NCBI GenBank assembly: GCA_021432635.1
Contig: MU270026.1
Location: forward strand, 124,001 to 188,000
Length of the DNA stretch: 64,000 nucleotides
From: Thozetella sp. PMI_491
Taxonomy: Eukaryota > Ascomycota > Sordariomycetes > Chaetosphaeriales > Chaetosphaeriaceae
Direction: 5' to 3'
Part shown: positions 22,384-32,950 of the stretch, piece by piece
Layout: every line of letters begins with the position of its first letter
Position numbering within the stretch: position 1 is the first letter of the stretch
Position numbers and translations under genes: made by a program
The notes under the pieces: generated by a model
Seen by the model: only the letters and a program-made list of their open reading frames with translations
Told to the model about the DNA's origin: nothing
Databases searched by the model: none

Positions 22384-23295
22384 GACAGGGGGTCCTGTCT
22401 GCCCTTTCACTCTCCAATTTGAGCGTGGAAGAAGTCGCCTGAAGGGGTTGTCTACGCCGTTTCGAGCCAAACAAAGGAAGCCAAGCGTGTACTCACAGAC
22501 CACCGTGTAATTAGCTACTAGTCAAGGCAAGGTTTGGTTTTGTTGGCAGGGCTTTTAGGGGAGGTTGGCATTGTATCTCGAGCTGCAGATAATATGTACG
22601 AACATCCTTCGAGATGATTCCAATGTAGCAATCTAGGGGTCTCCCCGCCCCCAACACAGCAATGCAAGGAAGAATCTATGCTGCAGTCTTGTGCACCGCC
22701 TGCAGCTAGCCTTGGTTGTAAACGTTCTCGAAGCTTTGCATGGGCTAATATTTTGGACCGCCATCCTTGAATCTACGGCGTGTCTCTTTTTTGCGACTGT
22801 TTAAAGATCGATGTTCGACACGATTGAAGAGCTATACGAACTTGCTTGCCAATTCTCGCACAGATGCCTAATGAAATATCCGCCATGTCTTTCCTAATCA
22901 TTATTGGGAAGACTGTTGCGCTGAGAAGTCAACCAGCTGCGAGGCACCGGCACAGTTGGTCTAGCTCCACCAATGTAAAGCTCCTTACAGCTGTTGCCTG
23001 TATCCGAGCCTGATTGGGCCAATTACTCGCTAGAATTCGATGTTTCATCGCATGGAGTAACTTGACTCGAAAGGGGCATCCAGTTCACGGAATCAGCAAA
23101 AGTCTAGCCGAGGGCCCGTACAGATGGTTCAACATGTATACTCGGGCCCCTGGTTAGTTGCTATTAATGGCAACATTGTCTGCATAGAAGCAACCCGATA
23201 TTCATTGAAATAAGCAGCAATCGCTTCGCAATCTTCCTCCGAGTCTATGGAACTCCCAGGAGCAATGCAGAAGTACCGAGGGTCCTAGATAAATC
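22384..23295. other. Intergenic region
   Basis: About 0.9 kb downstream of the PARP-like gene and upstream of the arylsulfotransferase relic. No open frame, repeat or RNA gene that I can support. Confidence 0.5.
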
Positions 23296-24900
23296 ATGAA
23301 TGCACTCTTCGTCATTTTGTGTTCGTCCTGTGCGGCCCTAGCTCAGAGCTGCCCGATGCAGTATTTTGTGACAGAGGACTTCCACATCGCCAAGCTTGAA
23401 ATCAATAAGACCGGACCGAGCGGAGATGGATACATTTTCTTCGCTCCCGTGAGCACTGACTGGGCTCATTATGCCCCGTCCTTCGATCCTATCTTTATGA
23501 CGGACGACGGTGACTTGGTTTGGCATCCCGAGGCATCAGTTTTAACAGATCCCATCGGTGGATACGGGCCGTTCATTGGCCTTGTCGATGTCCAGCAGTT
23601 TGAGGGACAGTTCTACTTGACATACTGGAGTGGATACTTTCTGAACGGGGCCTAGACATTGGGAGCAGTTCATGTCCTCGACCATACTTACACTGAGCGA
23701 TACACTATCTGCTTGGAGCTTGAAGATCTCGTCCGGGAAGCCCCCATCAATGTCACTTGTGCAAATGATTTTCACGAGAGCCTGTTTATGGACCGCGGAA
23801 CAGTTCTCATCACAGTGTACAATGTCACTCGTGGAGACCTTACATCCGTTGGAGGGCCCGAGGACGGTTGGATTCTAGACAGCCAAATTTACGAGGTCGA
23901 TATAAAGTCCGGCGAAGTCAGGTTTGCCTGGAAGTCTGCGCAACACCTGGATGCACTCCGATCAACCAGACATACTATGTTCCCGGCGTCCTTAATGTGG
24001 GCGGATCTAGGGTGGGAGATGGAACCTCTCAAGAGAATTCGATTATTTCTACCTAAATTGTGTCTCGCTCCTTCCGGATGGAGGCTATTTACTCGGTGCC
24101 CGCCACTTTTGGCAAGCCATCAAACTTGATAGTCGCGGGAACGTCGAATGGACTCTTTCCGTGAGGACCTCCTTGCAATTCTATAGGGCTATGAAAGCTG
24201 ACTTGGCCCACAGGGCGACGGGGAAGGCGGCAATTTCCACATGGACTCTGCTCTGCATTTCTCCTGGCAGCATGATGTGCGAGCCGCCAAATTCTCATCA
24301 GACGCCATACTCCTCACCATGTCGAATAATGCAAACTCCGATATCTCCTACGGAGCAGACCCGACATCTGGCCTGCTTGTGTCCTTGGACTTCTCAGATT
24401 CACAAAATTGGACCGCTGCACTCTTACATAATTACACAGGTTCGTCTGGTCTCATCTACAGCGTTGCCGAGGGCATATACGAAACGCTGAATAATGACAA
24501 CGTGTTCCTAGGGTACGGATCAATCCCCGAAATGAAAGAATTTACCGCGGGCGGGAGCGTCGTCACGACAGCGAAGTTCGGCGTGCTAGGTTTGTCACAT
24601 TCGTATACTGCATTCAAGAAGTAATGGGAGGGACGGCCGACATGGAAGCCCAAAGCCAAAGCTAGTGGAACGTCATTATTCATGGTCTGGAATGGGGCTA
24701 CGGAGTATGATCACTGGGTCGTGCTGGCCGGCAAATCGCCTGATAAGATAGCTCAGCTAGTCACAGCAGAGCGGCAAGGTTTCGAAACGAATGTAACACT
24801 AATCACCACCAAGGCTGGATGGTGGGTAAAGACCATTGCTTATGGGGATGGGGTTGCTCTTGGGGAAAGTGATTCTGTTCGGCTCGTATCGCCTACCTAG
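23296..24900 (+). pseudogene. Decayed secreted arylsulfotransferase (ASST-type)
   Basis: From ATG 23296 a signal peptide (MNALFVILCSSCAALAQS) leads into a recognisable fungal arylsulfotransferase: YFVTEDFHIAKLEIN, then FDPIFMTDDGDLVWHPE, FEGQFYLTYWSG, HVLDHTYTERYTI and NDFHESLFMDRGTVLITVYN. A TAG at 23653-23655 interrupts it. Between about 23950 and 24210 two frame changes are needed to follow the family: first VPGVLNVGGSRVGDGTSQE, then FDYFYLNCVSLLPDGGYLLG. It continues FSWQHDVRAAKFSSDAILL, has a TAA at 24622-24624 inside a FRxxW-type motif (FKK stop WEGRP), and runs on to 24900. Both stops can be derived from CAG or CAA by one C-to-T change. An intact enzyme would move sulfate between phenolic compounds without PAPS. 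Confidence 0.78.
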
Positions 24901-25372
24901 ATGGGGATGGTAGACTATATCTATTCTCCTCACGATTACAAATACTACGGAAAGAGAGACAGAACGTTCAACAGGAGGCAGCATGTACGCCTATCTTCAA
25001 TATGTGTCTCTTTGTTTGCCAGCTCCTATTCTAGATCCTAGAAGTGCCAGGCCTTGGCAGAAGGTCTTGAAGTCTAGCATCATGTCGGAAGTGGAAAGCC
25101 CAGATTGTATTGCGCAAAGACGTTTATGAGTGGAAACTGAGCGCATATCCGCTGGTGTTCTCCAGATTTAATCAAGGTCCGGTGGGGTAATGTTTGCCAG
25201 TTTGCGAGAAAGTTGGTACTATTGCTACGCAGCGTCGATTTCCGAGGGAATATACCTCGCGATGCATCTCAAATGCTAGATGGCATACGCTTATTCCTCC
25301 CAGCTTGCTCTAAATGCATTAATTAAGTTGTGTCCAGATAGCCTTTACTAGAGTGAACCTGCACTGCTTGAC
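24901..25372. other. Intergenic region
   Basis: Spacer between the arylsulfotransferase relic (plus) and the sulfotransferase stop codon (minus). No gene seen. Confidence 0.5.
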
Positions 25373-26206
25373 CTAGCGCGACAAAAACCCCTGGACGATT
25401 GGCGTCGCTTTCGCGAGTAGCTCGGGGCCATACCTCCAGCCAGCCCACGCTGTAGCGCCCAGCGCCAGCCAGGACACGACGCCCTGTACAAAAATGATGC
25501 GCTTAAGCATCTTCATAGCCGCAGCATCATTAGAGTGGGGAAACTGTGTCCCCTCAGACGGCAACTCCTTGCCTAGGAACTTGCACAGTGGTTCGTAGCC
25601 GTCTCCCGCCTTCCACTCGAGCACCGGGCGGCCGCGCTTCTTAGCTTCAGCGCGAACCCAATCGTTGTAGGCATCGTACAATTTCTCGGAGTAGTCCCAC
25701 TTGTAGCCGAATTTTTGTGCGGATGTGTCGTAGACGGCGTGGTGCATGCGGTAGTGCAGCCGGTGCATTTTCCAAAGGTAGCAGAGGGCTAGGTACGACG
25801 ACTTCCCGAACCACTCGAGGCTGGTGGTGATGCTTTGCGACCACACCTTGCCGTTCTGACGCTGGTTGAGTACGACTACGGCGTCGGGGTACATGTCCAT
25901 GAAGTCGTCAATGAACATGATGCCGGGGAAGTCGGCCGTCGCGGCGTAGCCGTCGAAGAGCTTGTGGAGCAACTTATGCCTGCGCTCGCGGTCTTGCTCG
26001 TAGATGGCGTCAATCACCATCTGCGAGCGGTCGACGTGCGGCACGATGTGCGCCATATGCATGCAGGGCCCGAAGCCAAGTACGGGCGATTCCATAGCTT
26101 CCTGGATCGAAGAAGTGGCGCAACGAGGCAGACCAGCGCAGATCACCTTCATGGTGCGCTTGTTGGCACCCGTGTCGACGACGCGATCGTCGTTGAGGAA
26201 CCGCAT
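25373..26206 (-). CDS. Sulfotransferase-fold protein with C-terminal membrane segment
   Basis: Single exon, 277 aa. The N-terminal KVICAGLPRCATSSIQEAM is the 5'-PSB (PAPS-binding) loop of the fungal sulfotransferase family often annotated as NAD-dependent epimerase-like or Sulfotransfer_4. The motif GFGPCMHMAHI, then FPGIMFIDDFMDMYPDAVVVL and the WSQSI stretch match the family core, and VLEWKAGDGYEPLCKFLG precedes the usual tail FPHSND. A C-terminal hydrophobic helix (IIFVQGVVSWLALGATAWAG) suggests membrane anchoring. The start at 26206 lies 22 residues before the loop. Activity would be sulfate transfer from PAPS to a small molecule; the substrate is unknown. It is unrelated in fold to the arylsulfotransferase relic next to it. 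Confidence 0.82.
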   Translation of the reverse strand: MRFLNDDRVVDTGANKRTMKVICAGLPRCATSSIQEAMESPVLGFGPCMHMAHIVPHVDRSQMVIDAIYEQDRERRHKLLHKLFDGYAATADFPGIMFIDDFMDMYPDAVVVLNQRQNGKVWSQSITTSLEWFGKSSYLALCYLWKMHRLHYRMHHAVYDTSAQKFGYKWDYSEKLYDAYNDWVRAEAKKRGRPVLEWKAGDGYEPLCKFLGKELPSEGTQFPHSNDAAAMKMLKRIIFVQGVVSWLALGATAWAGWRYGPELLAKATPIVQGFLSR

Positions 26207-28323
26207 GGTGACGCTTGGGAGAAACTCGTTGAGACGACTGCTGAGGACTAGGCAACGTGCTGAGGGCCGGCTTGCGAGGCGGAGGGTTGGCTTGAGGCGA
26301 CGTAAGGAGCTCGAAGACGTGGCCGGGAGGGCGGCACTTAAAATAAGGTCGCGGGAGGTTCAGTTGATGCCTGCTTGGTACGCGCCGGTCCACCGCGCTA
26401 GACCCCAGTACATCACTTTAGCACTAGGAACCCATGCGCGTCCCCTGCTACGCCCCACGCCGTCCCAAATGAAACGAGCATTGCTACACTCTGTTGGGGG
26501 CTACCTCTTTTGGGGTGCCACGAAATCCTAGAGCCTTGTTCCTCTTCTACAAATACGACAACCAGCACCGAGGGGAGTCCAACCAAATGCCAGGTTTTCA
26601 GGTGACTGCGGACTGAACCCTGCGGCTGACTCGCGAGGGAGTGGTCAATTATCTCGTTGGCCAACCGCGTTTATATTTCCAATATTGTCGATGCGGAGCC
26701 GAGGGTCGCAAGTGCTTACACCCAGGCTCGAGGTGCGGCGAAGGACCCAGCTTGGGGGATCGGGCTCAATACTACAATAGGCACCCCTGCTGGTTTACAG
26801 GGATTAATGCTACTTCGCCAGCCTTATGAGGCGCAAAGTCCTTTGTCAAGTCCCCCTACTCCGTACAGTGCTTACATGCCCCTACCATCGCATCATAGCC
26901 GGCCACAGTAACATCCAGCTATAGCGAGCAAGCGTTGGAGCACATATCACGATTCTCGCTAGCTTAGATGCATTCATTTCAGGGTACGGATTTGGTCCGT
27001 AAGGTCCGCTTGGGCCAACCCTACCCAACGATGAATACCTAGTTACGGACCTGGCCCATTCACGATCAACCGAAGCTCCGGGCCGCGACACTTTACTCTC
27101 AGGTCAGCCCTATGTTATTAATACCCACCGTTAGCAACGCCTTGGGTCGAAAGAAATTGCCCGACAAAGCTAGGTCCCGATAGCCGCCCCGCACTATCCC
27201 AGCAATGGCAGGCGACAACGAGGGTAATTTCAGCTGGGGCGAACTTTTTGGCGCGAACCTTTTAGTGCAACTCTTTTAGTCCCCTTAAGCGCAGACTCGC
27301 TGTGGTGGTCTAAGGTTTCCCGAATCCAAGGAACCCCCCCTGGAATTGCCCCAGGCTACAGGCTCAATGCCTAGGTACCTAATTTATCTCTCCACTGTTA
27401 TTGATCACAAAAGCACAGGGATTCCTAGCAGACTCGGGAATCTTTGCTGGCTCCAGCTTGGCGCTACGCGCATGCGTCGTGGTACTCTACGCTTCTCGCG
27501 TCGGGAGCTAGAAATGGCACTGGCAACGTCTGCCCCTCTCTCGCCCTCACTCTCAAACAGGTTAGCCAGCTGTACCTATGACGCAGTCGAATGCACGGCG
27601 GCTATAAAGGGATTTGGACTTCCAAGACATCTTGGAAACCAGGTGGCTCGCCGCTGCCTTGTCCGGGGGATTCGCAACCATCTGAGCTTTGCCAACAACC
27701 CCCTAATCACGGAGCTATGTGCCCATCCCGGCCAGATCTCGTTTGCACGGGCCCGCAATGCGAGGCTGATCATGAGCAACGTTATTCCCGATATGAAGCT
27801 GGATGCATACCCCTACTGCATCAGCTACCCGCAATCGTTCTGCGAGACAGTAGTGAGATGGTAATAAAACCATTCTGTGATTAGTGTGATACTGACTCAA
27901 GTATCTACAACGGGATACAGCCCAAAATCAACAGAATTGAAGAGTGGTTATCGTTGACAGGCAAGAGAAGAGATTGGATACGAGAACACGAAGACGAACT
28001 AGATATCTTTGCTCACACGTATTAGTCGATTGTATACCCGTTGCTCGAATGGTGCACAGCTCGAGCTAAACCCAACAGTACAATGAACGGTCTCTGAGTT
28101 TATGCCGAAATATCAACTGGTCGCGATTCGGAGTATATATAGAGCAACAAGGGCTGGTTTATAATAGACGCTTGCCTAATTTCCATTATCTTCGCGAGAA
28201 ATAGCGGTCATTGCTTAGAAAAAACAAGCACGTAGCATGTACTTCCTCCGTAGGGGTAGGGAAAGCGACAACTCAAAGGGTATGACCATACACAAAATAT
28301 AGATTGTAAGATATTACTTGCTT
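26207..28323. other. Long intergenic region with one doubtful open frame
   Basis: A 2.1-kb stretch without a gene I can support. The longest open frame, 27346-27864 (+, 172 codons), has no signal peptide, no recognised domain and overlaps other frames of similar length. A TATATATAG at about 28130-28140 has no gene downstream that I can identify. I cannot exclude a small lineage-specific gene. Confidence 0.4.
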
Positions 28324-29721
28324 TCAATTCCGTCTTCGCCCCTCAATACTTTGCAATAACCTTTTGAACTTGTCGATCGTCGTTTCCTCCTCGGGTCCCG
28401 GCCATCCATATCTCTGGAGTTCCTCTAGCACTATCTTGACATATTCCTCCGCCTTATCCAAATTTCCGACCACATTGTACAGCTGTGCTGAGATCTGGAA
28501 ATAGTCCCGATAATGCGGCGTCATGTCTTCCTTGGACACCAAGTCTATCAGTTCCTCATCGATTTCCAGGGCTCTGGTGAGGTTTCCTGAATTAATGGCT
28601 TGCACAATTTCTGCCCGTAAAACCCGAATTGATGTGCGTCGTTCGTCGGAGATTGCGCGCGCTTCTGGGTTCACAGAGCAGAGTGGGCAATTGCAATGGA
28701 AGCCCCAGAGGTCGGCAGTCGTTCTTTGCCGCTCCTGATAGGTGAAACCGGTATGTAGGTCTATAGATAGTTAGGCATTAGAACTATACCGGAGGTGTAG
28801 GACTTGGATTATTACAGCTAATTGTAATCTCTTCGCCTGGCTCAATGTCGCGCAATGACCATACTACCATAGTCATTGCCTTTTCTGAGAAGTATATGCG
28901 CGCGCTTGAAACGACCTCGTTAGCAGTTTGAGCACATTCCATCGCAATATTGAGGCTTGTCCTCACTTCGGACGGCAATCATGGTTTAATCTCTGAGTTT
29001 CTTAGTCAGTCACCTCGACTTTCAGAGTTGATCCCTCGTGTTAACCTACTGATAGCTCTGGGAAGAGTCCCGAATACAATGCCCCACCAACGCTGACAGC
29101 GAATGAATTCGTCAAGAAAACATCTTCAACGGGCGATGCGCCGGACGTTCCCTTCTTTCCGAGGCCAGTCACCCTTTCCGGGTCTCGCAGTTGTTCCACT
29201 CCCACGCGAAGCATGTCTTGTATTTTCTGCCACGGAACGTCTCCAGGATATTGCATCGGGGATAGCATGATGGCAGGGTCGATCATGATTACCATATCTT
29301 TCGCGATTCTTCTCGTCGCTATGGCCCCCTTGCCCTTGCCCTGGACCTCTTTAATCTCATATAACGGCTCATTGTTGTTTGAGACCTTGGAACGATCAGG
29401 GAAAGGGGCGTCAAAAACATGCTGAAAAGGACTCGTCCCGCTAGCGGCGAGTTCCGGAGTGGTGAGAATGCTGATGCCATCTCGGGCGGGCATCATGGCG
29501 TTCGTGAAGATGCAGTAGGGTGACCCAGCGCAATAAGGCTGATGCGTCCATGGCGACCAGCTGCTAGGGCTAGAACCGACGGACTCGTCGAGTAGTAGCG
29601 GACACCCCGGGCTTCTTTCAAGAGCCGAGATTGAGGACGGGTTCCATCCACATTGGTTAGCACCAAGTGCACGACTCGCTAGGCATAGGAGTACTAATGA
29701 ATCTGCCGTCAATCGCTGCAT
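28324..29721 (-). CDS. SET-domain protein with signal peptide
   Basis: Four exons, complement(28324-28760, 28816-28904, 28967-28992, 29050-29721), read in frame to 407 aa. Exon 2 is only 26 nt and supplies RLNHDCRP. I start at 29721 because MQRLTADSLVLLCLASRALGA forms a signal peptide; the frame extends to 29844. The SET core is clear: EIKEVQGKGKGAIATRRIAK (SET-I start), NHDCRPNARIYFS, VVWSLRDIEPGEEITISY, and a post-SET cysteine cluster HCNCPLC. A helical C-terminal region of about 120 residues follows (LTRALEIDEELIDL), as in this fungal family. Canonical SET proteins methylate lysine using S-adenosylmethionine. The signal peptide and N-terminal Cys-containing extension recur in this subfamily, and their true substrate is not known. 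Confidence 0.85.
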
Positions 29722-29844
29722 GCGAGAGGGAGGCATCGGAGCACTTGCCAACGCCATGCTGAGATATGGCCATTTCTCAAGAGAGGCGAGAATGGCCATG
29801 CTAGCATTGGTGAGTATATCACGTGGCTTATATTTAGCCGCCAA

Positions 29845-30325
29845 AAGCTGGCCTTTTCGTGTCTCTTCGTTTCACCGTGCTCGGCTATTGTAGATACCCA
29901 TGCAGCAGCTCATCTGCTGGCTCTTAATCGTTTGGTGACATATCGGCCCTGTGTTACAAATTGATGCCATGCAAAAGCCCCTTCCGGAAGACTTCACCCA
30001 ATTTTGGATCCAATTGAGTCATCGAATTCGGGTCTGAACCCAGCAGTGTCCGGCATAGCCATCCATCATCTGACATGTCGCGGACGAACCTGGAACTCTA
30101 TTGCGGCTACTGAAGCTCACTTCAGCACAAACAAGTAGGTAATCTTAATACAGTTTGTTTAGAAAACTTTGTCAATCCACCAAATTAAGCTCAAACTGCC
30201 ATTAATGCTCCAGCTTTAGCTGAAAAAGTACAGCAATCCTCAACACAAGCATCAGTGAAGAAGTAGTTGGCACAATCGCGGCATGGCTTCTTTTTTCATA
30301 TTACTCTCACAATCCAAGCCCGCTA
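29845..30325. other. Intergenic region
   Basis: Upstream region of the SET gene and 3' flank of the HEFGH protein gene. No gene or repeat seen. Confidence 0.5.
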
Positions 30326-31317
30326 TTAAACTGACACTAGCGTTGGCGGGTAGGGGAATTTGCGTGTTTTATCGCACGTAGTACCCGTCTTGTAAAAGCT
30401 TCCCGCGACCTTCTTGACCGCACCCATCTGTTGGTAGATGTGCGTGATGTTCGCGTTGGTGTAAAAAGCTGCGAGGCCTCCAGGGTTGATCTGATCTATG
30501 AGAACCGCCCTGCCCACCTCGGGGAAGTCTTCAGTGAAGCTTGTCGTGCCATAGGCGCTGACCGCGTAGCCGTCCATATTGGCCGCGCTTTGGAAGAACG
30601 AGGTGGCCGAGAAGGAAGTGCCGCTTCCGGGATGCGGCGCATCCAGTGAGGCCAGGTTGGCGTCCACGGCATGGCCAAACTCATGCACCAGTGAAGTGAC
30701 GAAGTACCCTGTGCTGCGGCCGATGATGATGCCATGCGGGGCGTAGGTTGCCATGTACCCACCGTAGTTAGGGTTGTCTTCGGACTTGTCGCTGTAGACA
30801 AGGAACAGGGATACGGCCTGGCGCACACCTGCGGGGATTTTACTGATGGTCTGAAGGGGAATTAGCACATTACAAAGAGAGTCTTCGCTGCTCGACACAC
30901 CGTAGCGATCTGGTCAATCGTCTTGGGAGCGTTTTTGTGCCGGCAGACAACATATGGCGTAGAGCAGTCGGAATAGGTCACGTTCCACATCGTAAAGTCT
31001 GCGGCAACCCACTGGTCGCGGGTGACACCCCAGTAGTAGCAGGCTTCGGGCATCTTCCCTTTCGCCCATTGGGACAAGGTGTACGTATGGCTGGGTAGGT
31101 ACTTTTGGTAGATCAGGTCGCCAGCATCGTTTTCGAGGGAAAAGTCCAGGGCCGGGTAGAGCCACTTTCCCCCTTCGATACAGGACGGAGTGGTCTTCGT
31201 ATTGCAGAACGGGTAGGGGTCATTGCTGCTTGTATCTCGGGGATGGATCTGGAGGCCAAGAGCCAAATGGGCTGCGAGACCGAGAAACAATGCCCTATAA
31301 CCCATGATGTTTAGCAA
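30326..31317 (-). CDS. Secreted Con-13-like protein with HEFGH zinc-peptidase motif
   Basis: Two exons, complement(30326-30850, 30901-31317), separated by a 50-nt GT-AG intron with a TGCTAAT branch site, give 313 aa. A signal peptide (MGYRALFLGLAAHLALG; the inner Met at 31305 is an alternative start) leads to a Cys-containing N-terminal region, then DCSTPYVVCRHKNAP and TISKIPAGVRQAVS, typical of proteins related to Neurospora conidiation-specific protein 13. The segment TSLVHEFGHAVDANL has an HExxH motif, the zinc site of gluzincin/metzincin peptidases, although in this family peptidase activity is unproven. FTEDFPEVGRAVLID may supply a third ligand. It is extracellular and probably expressed in sporulation, by homology only. 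Confidence 0.8.
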
Positions 31318-32683
31318 CGGAGATTAGCCAAGTGGCAGCAGAGGCAAGGAATGTCTCACCCAGGACATATCCTGCAGCTGTTTTTATAAAATATAGGGAA
31401 ATCTTCCGCTCGGGGTAACTTAGTGAGTGATTATGTACCTTGGGTACCTGGCAACCAAGGAACTCCACAAGCTCAGCTAAACCATCCAAAAATGTCCAGT
31501 GAAGAAATTAATGCGTTACGATAACGTCCTTTACTCCTTGTAGCTTCAAAAGAACCTACCGAGTTACTCTGCTCTATTCTGACAATTCTAATGGGGAAAT
31601 TGCAGCGTATCTAGTTGCCCCTCAAGCTGTCTTTGCTAGCTCTACCAACAAAGGCGAGTAAGCTATAATCACGATCTAAAATAGTCAGTGTTCCCGCTGA
31701 TGTATCTGAGTGGCTTACATTAGGTAACCGGTTTTCTGCAGCTGGAGGTCATAAGCCCCAACCGCCCACACCCACAATCCATAGGAAGTGCCAGATACCC
31801 CAAAGAGGCTGGAACATGAAACCAGCCCATAAGAAATTAGTCTTGGTTTAGGCTGGGTCTTCCGCAAGCAACCTTGTCTATATTGCTTCTTCTCAGAGAA
31901 AAGACCTCCAGAAGCTTTGTGGCAACCACGAAAATACGGGCTACATGAAAGGGCCGGGATAATTCGCTGCCGATCATTCTCTTATGGTAAGCAACTTCGG
32001 TGGTGTCTCGGTCTGCGCCTCCCGAGCTGAGGACCGTGTTTGTGGTGCCAAGACCGCTCCAATGCAGCATTGTAGCGTCCATTGCAACTCTCCATGGCCA
32101 CCGGGCCAATTTTAGGGGTCAGCTGCCAGATTCAATGGTTGTCTCTGAGACTGAAGAGTTGGGTGTGGGAGTGTTGCTATGAATCTATTGTCTGGCCGAC
32201 ATGCTGCTTATTTCTTCCAGGCTTTGGGCCTTATGAATAACACCTCGGGTATGGAATCATTGCCTGGGCAGAGAATGTGAATAATGATCGTTCGGGATAT
32301 GTTTTGGACATGCGCCGTACTGTCAAACGAGGCTTTTGCCTGTTTCTTGGGATCCTTTGTGAATACTATTTGCAGCCATGCCCCTCTGGGCTCGAGTCTG
32401 GAAGCGGACCACAACAATATACGCTCTGGCCTGTGCACAAGGACTGCCAGCCAATTTCGGAGTGACAGCTGCCATGACGCCACACCTTCAGCCCAACTCC
32501 AACGTAGCTTTTTATAGAGTAGCCCAACACATCCGCACAGAGTCCCCCCCGCGCTCCCAGAAGGTGCTAGACACCGCACCAAATATCTCTGCTCATCAAG
32601 CCGCATACGTCACTGGATTCGGGTCAGTAACGACACGCTTCCAGCTGGAAAGGGGTGAAAGGAGCAATAGACTGACATACGAT
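31318..32683. other. Intergenic region
   Basis: About 1.4 kb. Open frames at 32208-32606 (-) and 32378-32728 (+) are mutually overlapping, lack domains and are not supported. The upstream region of the Con-13-like gene is at its left end. Confidence 0.5.
31382..31395 (-). promoter_or_regulatory. TATA-like element upstream of the Con-13-like gene
   Basis: The minus strand reads CTATATTTTATAAAAA about 65-80 nt upstream of the Met at 31317, a normal TATA position. Confidence 0.45.
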
Positions 32684-32950
32684 CTACCAAGAATCCCGGC
32701 CGTCGCAGTAGCGAGGCGATGGATATAAACCGCAGTGTGAGGGACTGTTGCCGAGATCGTCGCAGGCGCCGCTGACAGCACATTCGAATACATGCTCGCC
32801 GCAGCCAGTGTCGTTGAAATTTGGGCAACTGACGACCTGGTTGCAGTAGCCGCAATAGAGTCCCGGGTTCGTCACGCCGAAACATGAGCAGGCGGCTTCC
32901 GTGGAGACGAGCAGGCATGCAATAGTAACAAAGAGCAGCTGGATCTTCAT
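32684..32950 (-). CDS. Small secreted cysteine-rich protein (effector-like)
   Basis: Single exon, 88 aa. Residues 1-19 (MKIQLLFVTIACLLVSTEA) are a clear signal peptide. The mature part of about 69 residues carries ten cysteines, starting ACSCFG and including YCGYC, which would allow five disulfides. There is one Asn-X-Thr site and no membrane segment. Size, secretion and cysteine density match small secreted proteins of fungi, including candidate effectors and antimicrobial-type peptides. I recognise no named family, so function is open. A frame this short could have an unseen extra exon at the 3' end. Confidence 0.7.
   Translation of the reverse strand: MKIQLLFVTIACLLVSTEAACSCFGVTNPGLYCGYCNQVVSCPNFNDTGCGEHVFECAVSGACDDLGNSPSHCGLYPSPRYCDGRDSW

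Noticed and set aside
32208-32728. Overlapping open frames of 116-132 codons on both strands
   Set aside because: No signal peptide, domain or splice context; they overlap each other and one another's frames, as expected for chance.
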